NCBI GenBank assembly: GCA_017303855.1
Contig: JAFLBL010000015.1
Span: 30,359 to 94,358, forward strand
Direction: 5' to 3'
Length of the DNA: 64,000 nucleotides
Origin: Chitinophagales bacterium
GTDB taxonomy: Bacteria > Bacteroidota > Bacteroidia > Chitinophagales > Chitinophagaceae
Positions 17,812 through 25,997 of the stretch are shown here, one piece after another (position 1 is the first letter of the stretch; every line of letters begins with the position of its first letter). Below the pieces are notes generated by a model. The model searched no databases and was not told the origin of the DNA. It saw only the letters and a list, made by a program, of their open reading frames with translations. Both the position numbers and the translations under genes were made by a program.

Positions 17812-18654
17812 ATGAGAAAGTATTTTTTACCTGTACTCACACTGGCCGTGCTGTTAACGGCTGCCTGTAATAACAATACCTCCACCACTAGAGAAACAGC
17901 TATGCAGGAACCCCGTATTAAAACCGAAGCGGTAACTTATAACCTGGATGGGGCCAAAGACAGCCTGGTGATGGATGGCTACCTGGCCTGGGATGAAAAT
18001 ACTACGGGCAAACGACCTGCCATACTGGTAGTGCACGAATGGTGGGGGATGAATGAGTATGTAAAAAGAAGAGTAAGGGAACTGGCCGGTCTGGGCTATA
18101 TCGCGATGGCGGTTGACTTTTATGGTAATGGAAAAAGAGCCGATAACCCGACTGATGCGGGTAAACTGGCTACCCCGTTTTACCAGGATCCGCAGATGGC
18201 CAAACAACGTTTTGATGCGGCACTGGCCACGCTCCGCAGTTATAGTCAGACCGATACCAGCAAAATTGCCGCAATCGGTTATTGCTTTGGCGGAACCCAG
18301 GTACTCAATATGGCCAATCTCGGTGAAGAGCTGGTTGGGGTTGTCAGTTTTCATGGAGGACTGGACGTGGTTACCCCTGATAAAACAAAACTGAAAGCCC
18401 AGGTATTGGTTTGTCATGGCGGTGCTGATCCTTTTGTTCCGGCAGAACAGGTTACCCGTTTCAGAAAACAAATGGATTCAATCGGAGCACGCTATACATT
18501 CAATGTGTATGACAGTGCCACCCATGCTTTCAGCAACCCGGATGCCACGGCCATGGGGCAGAAATTCAATATACCGATTGCCTATAATGCGGCTGCGGAT
18601 ACGGCTTCCTGGAATGATATGAAAGGCTTCTTCAAGACGCTGTTCAATAAGTAA
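17812..18654 (+). CDS. Dienelactone hydrolase family lipoprotein
   Basis: 280 residues. The signal peptide MRKYFLPVLTLAVLLTAAC has a lipobox at Cys19, so this alpha/beta hydrolase is exported and membrane-anchored, unlike cytoplasmic ClcD. The nucleophile is Cys in GYCFGGTQ, with Asp in GGADPFVP and His in YDSATHAF completing the DLH triad; VVHEWWGMNEYVKRR is the family's oxyanion region. The substrate is unknown, since DLH paralogues rarely act on dienelactone. It is followed by a strong terminator. Confidence 0.9.
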   Translation: MRKYFLPVLTLAVLLTAACNNNTSTTRETAMQEPRIKTEAVTYNLDGAKDSLVMDGYLAWDENTTGKRPAILVVHEWWGMNEYVKRRVRELAGLGYIAMAVDFYGNGKRADNPTDAGKLATPFYQDPQMAKQRFDAALATLRSYSQTDTSKIAAIGYCFGGTQVLNMANLGEELVGVVSFHGGLDVVTPDKTKLKAQVLVCHGGADPFVPAEQVTRFRKQMDSIGARYTFNVYDSATHAFSNPDATAMGQKFNIPIAYNAAADTASWNDMKGFFKTLFNK

Positions 18655-18677
18655 TTTTACGATACGTAGAAGCTAAG

Positions 18678-18701
18678 GCCCTGCAACAGCGGGGCTTTTT
18701 T
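18678..18701 (+). terminator. Intrinsic terminator of dienelactone hydrolase gene
   Basis: GCCCTGC (18678-18684), loop AACA, GCGGGGC (18689-18695) with one G-U pair, followed by six T residues. Confidence 0.85.
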
Positions 18702-18744
18702 ATGGCTAAAACCGCCTGAAAACAAGGCTTTAGATAATAATTTA

Positions 18745-18779
18745 TACGTATTTTCTGCAAAAGGCCGAAAAAATACGTA
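18745..18779. promoter_or_regulatory. Inverted repeat upstream of lipoprotein gene
   Basis: TACGTATTTT (18745-18754) and AAAATACGTA (18770-18779) are perfect 10-bp arms around a 15-nt spacer, ending 8 bp before the ATG at 18788. It could be an operator or a leader hairpin close to the ribosome start. Confidence 0.45.
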
Positions 18780-18787
18780 GTAAAACT

Positions 18788-19555
18788 ATGCGCTTTCAGT
18801 TCCGGTTTCTATTTTGCTGTCCCGTACTAAAAAACAAACCCTTGAAAGCTACTATTACCCTGATTTTGCTGGCCGTAATATCACTGACCGCCTGCCAGAA
18901 AGAACAACTCACTATACCGGTGATTACTCCTGAACCCTGCAAGATGCAGACCGCCAATCCGGCTGGCCGCTCCTATTCCGCTGATTCAATTATTGACTAT
19001 ACCTGCACCAGCACGCATTGTGGCGTATTGCCCCTGAACAGCCGTAACTACTGGGTTTATGAAGATTCCATTTTCCAGGATGGTGTATTTATACAGGTGC
19101 GTTTCGATACCCTTCGTTTTACCCGCACACAGAAATCATTAACGGATGACCTGGTATGGTGGGAAAGTAATATGACCATCGGGTTACCTGAAAAGGTATA
19201 TGCCAATGACTCCGCTGTATATAAAATGGAAGACCGGATGTTTACACAGGGCGTAAAGGATGTGAAGAAAGAGTATGGTATGTTCGCCGGCGATTCCACC
19301 CGTTACCTCTCCGGTTTCCAGGATGCGGCGGCTATTACCCGTTCATTGAAAAATACCAATACATTCAACTCCCGTGCCGGCGCATTTTCAGAAACGATAT
19401 ACATTGAAAAGAATGCCCGCAACTATCGTCGGGACCAGGTTATATTTAAACCCGGTATTGGTGTACTGCGGTATGTGCAGGAAAAAGCGCCAATGGGTAC
19501 CCGTATTATTAAACTGCAGCAGATTTCAAACCTGGTCAGTTTTCATATTGAATAA
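18788..19555 (+). CDS. Putative lipoprotein, unknown function
   Basis: 255 residues from the ATG at 18788. A TTG at 18842 would give a cleaner signal peptide (KATITLILLAVISLTAC, lipobox LTAC), so the first 18 residues may not be translated. The mature protein has two Cys in TCTSTHCGVLPLN, then a beta-rich domain (NYWVYEDSIFQDGVFIQVRFDT...) and a C-terminal FKPGIGVLRYVQEKAPMGTR. Bacteroidota have many such secreted proteins of unknown role. It shares a bidirectional terminator with the convergent gene at 19655. Confidence 0.7.
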   Translation: MRFQFRFLFCCPVLKNKPLKATITLILLAVISLTACQKEQLTIPVITPEPCKMQTANPAGRSYSADSIIDYTCTSTHCGVLPLNSRNYWVYEDSIFQDGVFIQVRFDTLRFTRTQKSLTDDLVWWESNMTIGLPEKVYANDSAVYKMEDRMFTQGVKDVKKEYGMFAGDSTRYLSGFQDAAAITRSLKNTNTFNSRAGAFSETIYIEKNARNYRRDQVIFKPGIGVLRYVQEKAPMGTRIIKLQQISNLVSFHIE

Positions 19556-19586
19556 GAACAGCAGGCGAACTGAAATAAAAATAGTA

Positions 19587-19621
19587 GAAAAGCTCCCGGT
19601 TTATTATCCGGGAGCTTTTTT
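19587..19621. terminator. Bidirectional terminator
   Basis: AGCTCCCGG (19591-19599) and CCGGGAGCT (19608-19616), loop of 8 nt, flanked by A residues on the left and T residues on the right. It serves the convergent genes ending at 19555 and 19655. Confidence 0.88.
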
Positions 19622-19654
19622 CGGCTATACAGCCAGGTTCAGTTATAATTACCA

Positions 19655-20563
19655 TCAGGGTAATGTAATCAGGCGGCTGCTGGAGCCATTGTTCCAGGTC
19701 AGTATGGCTTTGTTATCACAATCCCCGTTAGAAGGTGCGCCATAGTTGAGGTACAATACCCGGCTGTTGATTTTTATCTTCAGGGTACCGTCGCTGATCC
19801 AATGACAGGCGGTTTTCTTCACCAGCGGTGTTTCCGTATCCAGGTTGATCACCACTCCATTGTTGAATTCAGTTTTGGAACGGCCTTCAATCTTGTACAC
19901 ATCGTCCATTACCGGGCGTGTATTGCCGCCTTCTGTCTGCCGTACATATTTCAGGCTATTATACGTATATCCCCTGCCGTTAGGATGTGTGACTTTACCG
20001 CCTACCACCTGCACGGTGAATTTAATATTACCGTTTTCACTCAGGTTGCTCACTACTTTGGTGCCTAAAATGGAAGTGCGGTTCAGATAGAAGCTATCCA
20101 GTGTAATGGTCATTACAGAACCGGGCCGGCGGATCGGGGCAGTCAGGTGGGTCACGATTTTACCCCGGCGGAATTTACCATCGGTACAAAGGCAACCGAT
20201 GTAGCCAAAATCAATCGTGATTGTTTTCGGATAAGAACTGTCGGCCGGAAATACGGTGATAGTAGCACAAGGTCCGAGGCGGCGACGCAATTCCACAAAG
20301 GGAAAAAGACGACCGGCGTCTTCCGCACCACGTCCGTATACACTGGTCTCCCCTTCTTCGTCGGCGGCCAGCATACTGACATCTTCCACATCATCAAAAC
20401 CGGCTTCAGCCTGTGTACTTTCATCGGAGTACGTTGTGGCTTCTTCTTCCGTTACCGTTTCAGTAGAAGAAAGACTGCCTTCTTTTTTACAGGAGGTAAG
20501 GAATAAAAGAAAAAGAGCGGTGAATAAAACAACCGCGGGTGTGAGGCGAGATAAAGTTTTCAT
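19655..20563 (-). CDS. Putative lipoprotein with acidic linker, unknown function
   Basis: 302 residues. The signal peptide MKTLSRLTPAVVLFTALFLLFLTSC has a lipobox at Cys25. Residues about 30-80 are a Glu/Asp/Ser/Thr-rich linker, probably disordered, with ADEEGETSVYGRGAEDAGR. The rest is a beta-rich domain with Cys in LGPCATIT, YIGCLCTDGKFRRGKI, TACHWISDG and SNGDCDNKA, plus TWNNGSSSRLITLP at the end. The domain resembles a widespread Bacteroidota lipoprotein family I cannot name. It may be surface-exposed. Confidence 0.75.
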   Translation of the reverse strand: MKTLSRLTPAVVLFTALFLLFLTSCKKEGSLSSTETVTEEEATTYSDESTQAEAGFDDVEDVSMLAADEEGETSVYGRGAEDAGRLFPFVELRRRLGPCATITVFPADSSYPKTITIDFGYIGCLCTDGKFRRGKIVTHLTAPIRRPGSVMTITLDSFYLNRTSILGTKVVSNLSENGNIKFTVQVVGGKVTHPNGRGYTYNSLKYVRQTEGGNTRPVMDDVYKIEGRSKTEFNNGVVINLDTETPLVKKTACHWISDGTLKIKINSRVLYLNYGAPSNGDCDNKAILTWNNGSSSRLITLP

Positions 20564-20604
20564 GGCTATACTTTTTTGTTTATAAATGTTTAACGGAAAT
20601 TTGG

Positions 20605-21555
20605 ATGCGTCAGGCGCAGGAAAGTTTAAAGCCCTTTAAAAAAAAGTACATTCGCGTATTGAAAGCCATCCTTCAATATATCCGCAACTACTTGCGGGAC
20701 AGTGATAAAAAACAATTTATCCGGGTCAGTATTTTTTGCGGGCTGCTGATCTTTTTCAATTATTATTTTAAACTGTATATAATCGCCGTAAAAAATAATT
20801 CCTTTCCGGTTAAACTAATTATATGGACGGCAGTCTTTATGGTTGCGCTGATTGTTCCTGTATACTGGTCAGTTAAAAACAGAAAAACCGCCAGTCCCCT
20901 TTCACTTTCTTATTATCTTTTTCTGTTCATTGCCCCTGTATTATTCGCCATTAAATGCAGCCTTTCCTTCCGGTTCCGTTTTTCCTATAACAATACCGTC
21001 AATCAATATTGGAATACAGTTATCTACTGGCCATTACTCGGACTGATCATGCTCCTGCTGTTGTTACTGTCACGGCATTTCATTTTAAAAAATAAAACGG
21101 ATTTTGGAACGGGCCGTCCGATGAACAGCATGAAGCCGTATATCCTGATGTTGCTGCTGATGCTTCCATTTATTGCTTTCGCCTCCACTCAGGCCGACTT
21201 TCAATCCATGTATCCCAAATTATATTCCGCTACGGGAGGTACAGCCAGTAGCTGGCAGGCCCTGCTCTTTGAATTAAGCTACGGCACGGATTTTATCACG
21301 ATTGAACTATTTTTCCGGGGATTTATGGTACTCAGCCTGGCCAGGTGGCTGGGAAAAGAAGCGATACTGCCGGTAGCCGTATTTTATTGCAGCATTCATT
21401 TCGGTAAACCGCTGGCGGAGTGCATCAGTTCTTATTTCGGGGGAATCTTACTGGGTATTGTTGTATACCATACGAGGAGTATCCGGGGCGGTTTGCTGGT
21501 ACACCTGGGAATTGCGTGGATGATGGAAATCGCGGGAATACTAGTTCAAAGTTAG
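20605..21555 (+). CDS. CPBP-family intramembrane protease homologue
   Basis: 316 residues with about eight membrane segments. The C-terminal part has CPBP/Abi motif order: TIELFFRGFMV (motif 1, normally EExxxR), YCSIHFGKP (motif 2 His), and VHLGIAWMMEI (motif 3 His). The first Glu of the EE pair is replaced by Ile, so activity is uncertain. CPBP proteins are glutamic-type intramembrane proteases. The last codons and TAG stop lie inside a GTTAGTA-type array, so the natural C-terminus may have been rewritten by the repeat. Confidence 0.75.
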   Translation: MRQAQESLKPFKKKYIRVLKAILQYIRNYLRDSDKKQFIRVSIFCGLLIFFNYYFKLYIIAVKNNSFPVKLIIWTAVFMVALIVPVYWSVKNRKTASPLSLSYYLFLFIAPVLFAIKCSLSFRFRFSYNNTVNQYWNTVIYWPLLGLIMLLLLLLSRHFILKNKTDFGTGRPMNSMKPYILMLLLMLPFIAFASTQADFQSMYPKLYSATGGTASSWQALLFELSYGTDFITIELFFRGFMVLSLARWLGKEAILPVAVFYCSIHFGKPLAECISSYFGGILLGIVVYHTRSIRGGLLVHLGIAWMMEIAGILVQS

Positions 21556-21578
21556 TAGTTAGCAGATAGTAGTCAGAA
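21551..21578. repeat. 7-bp GTTAGTA-type array overlapping a stop codon
   Basis: Units are GTTAGTA, GTTAGCA, GATAGTA, GTCAGAA. The CPBP gene's stop (21553-21555) is in the first unit. The same array type recurs at 53512-53546 and, inverted, at 53698-53733. Confidence 0.75.
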
Positions 21579-21617
21579 CCCGATAATTCGAATTCACACC
21601 CGGCACCTGAAAAAAAA

Positions 21618-22081
21618 GCTACAAGCCATAAGCCGGATTTTGTAACACATTTACATGTGCGGCCTATCATTTATCTGTCCCGGCACTTACGCACCGGGCT
21701 CAATCTGCCTACCCTGTACCCCGATTGTTTTGCAACAATCACGGGCGAGCCGCCCTTACCGGGTACTATACGTGGCATTTCAGCATGCAAGGTTTACCCG
21801 CGAATGGCATTACTGCCATAAGCCGTGGGCTCTTACCCCACGTTTTCAACCTTGCCCTCCGTAGCTTTAGCGAAGGAGGGCTTGCCCATTTGCAAACCTC
21901 CATAAGCGGGCTTCCCCATCCGCAAAAGCTACATCAGGCGGTAATTTTCTGTGGCACTATCTCTCTGTCTTTCAACAGGCCGGCTATTCACCGGTGCATT
22001 GCTCTGTGCTGTCCGGACTTTCCTCCCGTTGCTTCCTTCGATAAACTCAGGATGACAACGAGCGATAGCCTGGCTTGTAGC
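21618..22081 (-). ncRNA. rnpB: RNase P RNA
   Basis: Read on the minus strand, the RNA begins GCTACAAGCC (22081-22072) and ends GGCTTGTAGC (21627-21618), a perfect 10-bp P1 helix. Universally conserved RNase P blocks follow in order: GAGGAAAGTCCGGACAG, ACAGAGAGATAGTGCCACAGAAAA, GTGGGGTAAGAGCCCACGG, and near the 3' end AAAATCCGGCTTATGG. It is the catalytic RNA that matures tRNA 5' ends. The P3 tip holds CATCCTGAGTTTATCGAAGG, and the P12 arm is enlarged (GTAGCTTT...AAAGCTAC) with a REP-like CCTCCTTCGCTAAAGCTACGG. A seven-T run follows P1. The box TACCTTTG at 22086-22093 fits the start site. Confidence 0.96.
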
Positions 22082-22085
22082 ACGG

Positions 22086-22093
22086 CAAAGGTA
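22086..22093 (-). promoter_or_regulatory. TAnnTTTG -7 box of rnpB
   Basis: TACCTTTG on the minus strand lies 4 bases upstream of the first base of the P1 helix, about the distance expected between a Bacteroidota -7 box and its start site. No good -33 TTTG is visible. Confidence 0.65.
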
Positions 22094-22103
22094 GACATGA
22101 AAA

Positions 22104-23135
22104 TCAGTATTGGAAGAATATTTCAGTTGCCCCGTATCCATAGGCCGGATGGTGCCGGTTGATAAAGGACTTTACCTCCTTTTTATGACGGAGTATATCA
22201 TGTATTTCATCCCGGAGTTTCCCTTCTCCCACTCCATGGATCACCGTCAGCGAGGGCTGGTGATGGACCACGGCCAGGTGAAAATATTTTTCAAAACTTT
22301 TCAACTGGAGGGACAACATTTCAAAATTGTCCATTTTCTCCCAGTGATCCGTAAGTTTATCAATATGCAGATCCACTACGCTGCGGGCGGGCTCCATATG
22401 TTGACGGGCTTTAGCCGCATCATAGACTTTGAACCCGGCCTTTTCCAGTTTAAACATATAGTTATCCGATTCCACCACATCTTCAAACTGCAGATCAGGG
22501 TAGGTATCAAAAAGTTTCTGGGAGAAAGTAGCCTGGTTTTTCTGTTTCAGTTCCTCTATTCTGGCGAAAAGCTGTTTGGGTTTCAATCGTACCGATGCCT
22601 CAAAATGAGTGGCTTTATTTTTCTCCGGTTTAACCAGTGAAAATTCAAACGCGAAACTCGGACTGTCATTCAGTTCACTGAAATCGATATCGTGTAAATA
22701 GAAATCTTCAAAAGGCTGTACCGTGTTCTTCAGTTCAAAATCCGGCTTCCCGAAGAAATGAAGTTTATAGACAAAATGATAAGCCGTTCTGGTATGATTT
22801 ACGAGGTGCAGTTTCAGTTCCTCCACTACCAGGTCGCCGAACTCATCATGATCCATTACGGGTAGAAAAGTGAGCCATACGCCGTCTTCCACGCGTTGCT
22901 GACCGGTATAATTTTCCTTTTTTACATCATCCACGTATTTTTTTTCCTTTTTGGCGGGTACAATTTTCTTTTCAGTAAACCGCTTGAAATAGGGAAAATC
23001 CACCTGGTCTTTGTATACCGGATACGACACTCCCCTTGTTTCCACCATCAGCATTTTATCATTGATGATATCCACCACTTTCGCCTCTTCATTGGAATGA
23101 AGAATCAGCACTATGTCACCTACCTGGTATTTCAT
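22104..23135 (-). CDS. DUF2027 protein with C-terminal Smr domain
   Basis: 343 residues. The N-terminus (MKYQVGDIVLILHSNEEAKVVDI) is an SH3-like barrel. The middle (GVWLTFLPVMDHDEFGDLVVEELKLHLVNHTR) is the DUF2027 beta-sandwich. The last 80 residues form a Smr domain with VVDLHIDKLTD (DLH motif) and LTVIHGVGEGKLRDEIHDIL (HGxG motif), found in nicking endonucleases and ribosome-rescue factors such as SmrB. The target here is unknown. The start codon is 3 bp from a tandem array, so its leader is repeat sequence. Confidence 0.9.
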   Translation of the reverse strand: MKYQVGDIVLILHSNEEAKVVDIINDKMLMVETRGVSYPVYKDQVDFPYFKRFTEKKIVPAKKEKKYVDDVKKENYTGQQRVEDGVWLTFLPVMDHDEFGDLVVEELKLHLVNHTRTAYHFVYKLHFFGKPDFELKNTVQPFEDFYLHDIDFSELNDSPSFAFEFSLVKPEKNKATHFEASVRLKPKQLFARIEELKQKNQATFSQKLFDTYPDLQFEDVVESDNYMFKLEKAGFKVYDAAKARQHMEPARSVVDLHIDKLTDHWEKMDNFEMLSLQLKSFEKYFHLAVVHHQPSLTVIHGVGEGKLRDEIHDILRHKKEVKSFINRHHPAYGYGATEIFFQY

Positions 23136-23137
23136 TA

Positions 23138-23246
23138 TTGAGGTGTTGAAGTGTTTGGTTGTTTAGTTGTTGAGGTGTTTAGTTGTTTAGATGTTTTGTT
23201 TTTTAGATGTTGAGGTGTTGAGGCCTCACAACACACAACTCACATC
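23138..23246. repeat. Hybrid array element between DUF2027 and permease genes
   Basis: The left arm (23138-23222) has 8-bp units GTTGAGGT, GTTTAGTT, GTTTAGAT and variants. After a 1-2 bp junction the right arm (23224-23246), read on the minus strand, is GATGTGA, GTTGTGT, GTTGTGA. Almost no core separates the arms. The permease stop TGA is within the GATGTGA unit. Confidence 0.8.
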
Positions 23247-24949
23247 TTTTCTCCTCCCGGTGCGAGTTTACTATTCCTGTAGCCATAGAGGAAATAGATC
23301 AGTAAGCCGAGGCCCATCCAGGCAAAGAACCAGGTCCAGCTGACAGCCGGGATTTCGATCATCAGGTACAGGCAGGAGACGACACCCATGATGGGAATGA
23401 AGGAATAATTGCGGATAAAAGTGAGTACGGAAAGTATCACCGCGATCAGGACAAAGACCAGGAACAGTACTTCCTGGTAATTTTCATGACCGATATGTTG
23501 TACTGATTCCATAACCCGGTTTCTGAAAACATAAATAAACAAAGCCATCAATAACGGCACTATAAACTTACCATTGATATAAGGCAAATGGAATTTTCCC
23601 GGTTCTTTAGCCACACGGGGTAATACTAATACACCGCCTGAAACCAGTACAAAAGCGAATAAGGTACCAATACTGGTGAGGTCGGTTACCAGTCCGCTCT
23701 GAATAAACAAGGCGCCGATACCTACTATTACACCTGTAAGTATCGTTGCGAAGGAAGGTGTCTGAAACTTCGGATGAATTTTCTGGAAAATTTTGGGCAA
23801 TAATCCATCGCGGCTCATGCTCATCCAGATACGGGGTTGTCCGATCTGGAACACCAGCAGTACCGATGTGGTGGCCACTACGGCACTCACGGATACGATT
23901 TTTTCAATCCATGGCGCTCTTTTCTCAAATACAAACGCGAGCGGATCATTTACATCTTTGAATGATGAATAACTTTCAATACCGGTAAGTACCAGTGCAA
24001 TCAGGATATACAATACGGTACATACCACTAAGGAATAAATCATTCCCTTGGGCATATCCCGTTGCGGATCCTTACATTCCTCCGCCATGGTGGAGATGGC
24101 ATCAAACCCGATATAGGCATAGAATACGGCGGATACGCCTTTGAGCACCCCTTCAAAACCATTGGGCATAAAGGGACTCCAGTTGTTGGTATCCACAAAG
24201 AACGCGCCGGCAACAATTACAAAAATGATCACCGCTACTTTAAAGATGACCATAAAATTTGCCGACTGCTTGCTTTCCTTAATACCGATATAGGCGAGCC
24301 AGGTTATCAGTGCTACTACTATAAAGGCGGGCAGGTTGAAGAAAATATGTGTACCGCCAATGACCGGCGCATTGTTATACGCATCCACGGCAAACTGGAA
24401 ACTTTTCAGTTTTTCGGGATCGGCTATATTACCTGCAGCCAGGGCATTGCTGGCTTCCGTAAAAGCATTACCAGCTGTTACCGGATCTACCAGCATCCAG
24501 GAGGGCAGGTTGATATTAAACACATGTACCAGCAGATTGTTAAAATAACCACTCCAGGAAATAGCCACTACTATATTCCCTATCGCGTATTCAAGGATCA
24601 GGGCCCAGCCGATAATCCAGGCAATCAGTTCGCCAAACGTAACATAGGAATAAGTATAGGCACTACCGGCCACCGGTACACGACTGGCAAACTCCGCATA
24701 GCAAAGTGCGGAAAATCCGCAGGTAATGGCCGTGATAACAAATAACAAGGATATACCGGGACCTCCGTTATACGCGGCACCGCCAATCGTGGAGAATATT
24801 CCGGCACCGATCACGGCGGCAATACCCATGAAAGTAAGGTCCCTCACTCCCAGGATTTTTTTCAATCCGGAGCCATGATCTGAAAGACCAGATTCATATT
24901 CCTTTTTAATGCTGTCGATGGATTTTTTCCGGAAGAGTGAATTTGACAT
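23240..24949 (-). CDS. APC-superfamily amino acid permease (cationic amino acid transporter type)
   Basis: 569 residues with 12-14 hydrophobic segments. The first helix has GIAAVIGAGIFSTIGGAAYNGGPG, the substrate-binding glycine turn of APC transporters, and FDAISTMAEECKDPQRDMPKGM is the signature of the CAT/YfnA branch. It likely imports amino acids with protons across the inner membrane; specificity cannot be read. The C-terminus (NSKLAPGGEKM) ends inside a tandem array: AAG ATG TGA is part of the first repeat unit. Confidence 0.92.
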   Translation of the reverse strand: MSNSLFRKKSIDSIKKEYESGLSDHGSGLKKILGVRDLTFMGIAAVIGAGIFSTIGGAAYNGGPGISLLFVITAITCGFSALCYAEFASRVPVAGSAYTYSYVTFGELIAWIIGWALILEYAIGNIVVAISWSGYFNNLLVHVFNINLPSWMLVDPVTAGNAFTEASNALAAGNIADPEKLKSFQFAVDAYNNAPVIGGTHIFFNLPAFIVVALITWLAYIGIKESKQSANFMVIFKVAVIIFVIVAGAFFVDTNNWSPFMPNGFEGVLKGVSAVFYAYIGFDAISTMAEECKDPQRDMPKGMIYSLVVCTVLYILIALVLTGIESYSSFKDVNDPLAFVFEKRAPWIEKIVSVSAVVATTSVLLVFQIGQPRIWMSMSRDGLLPKIFQKIHPKFQTPSFATILTGVIVGIGALFIQSGLVTDLTSIGTLFAFVLVSGGVLVLPRVAKEPGKFHLPYINGKFIVPLLMALFIYVFRNRVMESVQHIGHENYQEVLFLVFVLIAVILSVLTFIRNYSFIPIMGVVSCLYLMIEIPAVSWTWFFAWMGLGLLIYFLYGYRNSKLAPGGEKM

Positions 24950-25016
24950 CAGTCAGTTGGTTTTGTTGGTCAAAATAGGGAAAATATATGGCATGTCGGC
25001 AGATACGGTTAAACAA

Positions 25017-25982
25017 TCAGTATTCCCGTTGCACCAGGAATCGGGCCAGCGCTGTTAACGGCTCTTTCCGCTTCGACAGCACGGCAATATCATCCAGGTG
25101 CTGAAAGGCTTCGTCCAGGTATTTATTTTTTAATTCAAGCGCCCACTCATCCACTTTACAGGCACGGTAGATGGCGAGCACCTGCTCTACTTTATCTGCT
25201 TCGTTGGTGGCCAGCAGTCTGCCGAGCTCATCAGCGGCCGTACCCGTTGCGGTTTCCAGTGCATGTATCAGCAGGAAGGTTTTTTTATTGGCCAGAATAT
25301 CTCCGCCCACCTGTTTACCGAATTTTGCCGGGTCGCCAAACGCGTCGAGGTAATCATCCTGCACCTGGAAAGCGATGCCGAGTTTTCGGCCAAATTCGTA
25401 CAACAGATTTTGATTCCGCTCTCCGGCACCACCGAGTATGGCGCCCATTTTCAGACTCCCGGCCAGCAATACGGAGGTTTTCAATTCGATCATCCGCAGG
25501 TACTCATCCAGCGTTACCCGTTCCTGTTTTTCAAAATCCATATCCATTTGCTGCCCTTCACAAACCTCCCTGGCTGTCTGGTTAAACAGCATCAGGATCG
25601 GGTGTAAAAAATCACCTTCTATTTTACTGAGGTATTCATACGCTTTTACCAGCATCACATCACCGGCCAGCAGCGCGGTGCTTTCCCCATATCGGGTATG
25701 CACGGTTTCCATACCCCGGCGCAACGGGGCTTTGTCCATAATATCATCATGTATCAGGGTGAAATTATGAAACAGTTCTATCGCGTCTGCCAGTTCCCAG
25801 GCATCATTGCGGATTTCATCAAACAGTTCATTACCCATCAGGCAAAGAACAGGACGTACCCGCTTCCCCCCCAAACCCAGGAAATAGTTATTGGGTTCGT
25901 ACAGGCTGGCCGGGGTTGCCGGGAAATGCGATTTCTCAAAATGCAGGGCAAACTTCCTCGAGAGTAACTCAAAACTTTGCAT
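25017..25982 (-). CDS. Polyprenyl synthetase (trans-isoprenyl diphosphate synthase)
   Basis: 321 residues with both aspartate-rich Mg2+-diphosphate sites: LIHDDIMDKAPLRRG (FARM; spacing DDxxD) and QVQDDYLDAFGD (SARM), plus GGKRVRPVLC near the N-terminus. It condenses IPP onto an allylic diphosphate; chain length is uncertain (farnesyl to geranylgeranyl class). It begins 15 bp after the end of rnr on the same strand and may be the last gene of the rnr operon. Confidence 0.92.
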   Translation of the reverse strand: MQSFELLSRKFALHFEKSHFPATPASLYEPNNYFLGLGGKRVRPVLCLMGNELFDEIRNDAWELADAIELFHNFTLIHDDIMDKAPLRRGMETVHTRYGESTALLAGDVMLVKAYEYLSKIEGDFLHPILMLFNQTAREVCEGQQMDMDFEKQERVTLDEYLRMIELKTSVLLAGSLKMGAILGGAGERNQNLLYEFGRKLGIAFQVQDDYLDAFGDPAKFGKQVGGDILANKKTFLLIHALETATGTAADELGRLLATNEADKVEQVLAIYRACKVDEWALELKNKYLDEAFQHLDDIAVLSKRKEPLTALARFLVQREY

Positions 25983-25997
25983 AGGCCAAAATAAGTA

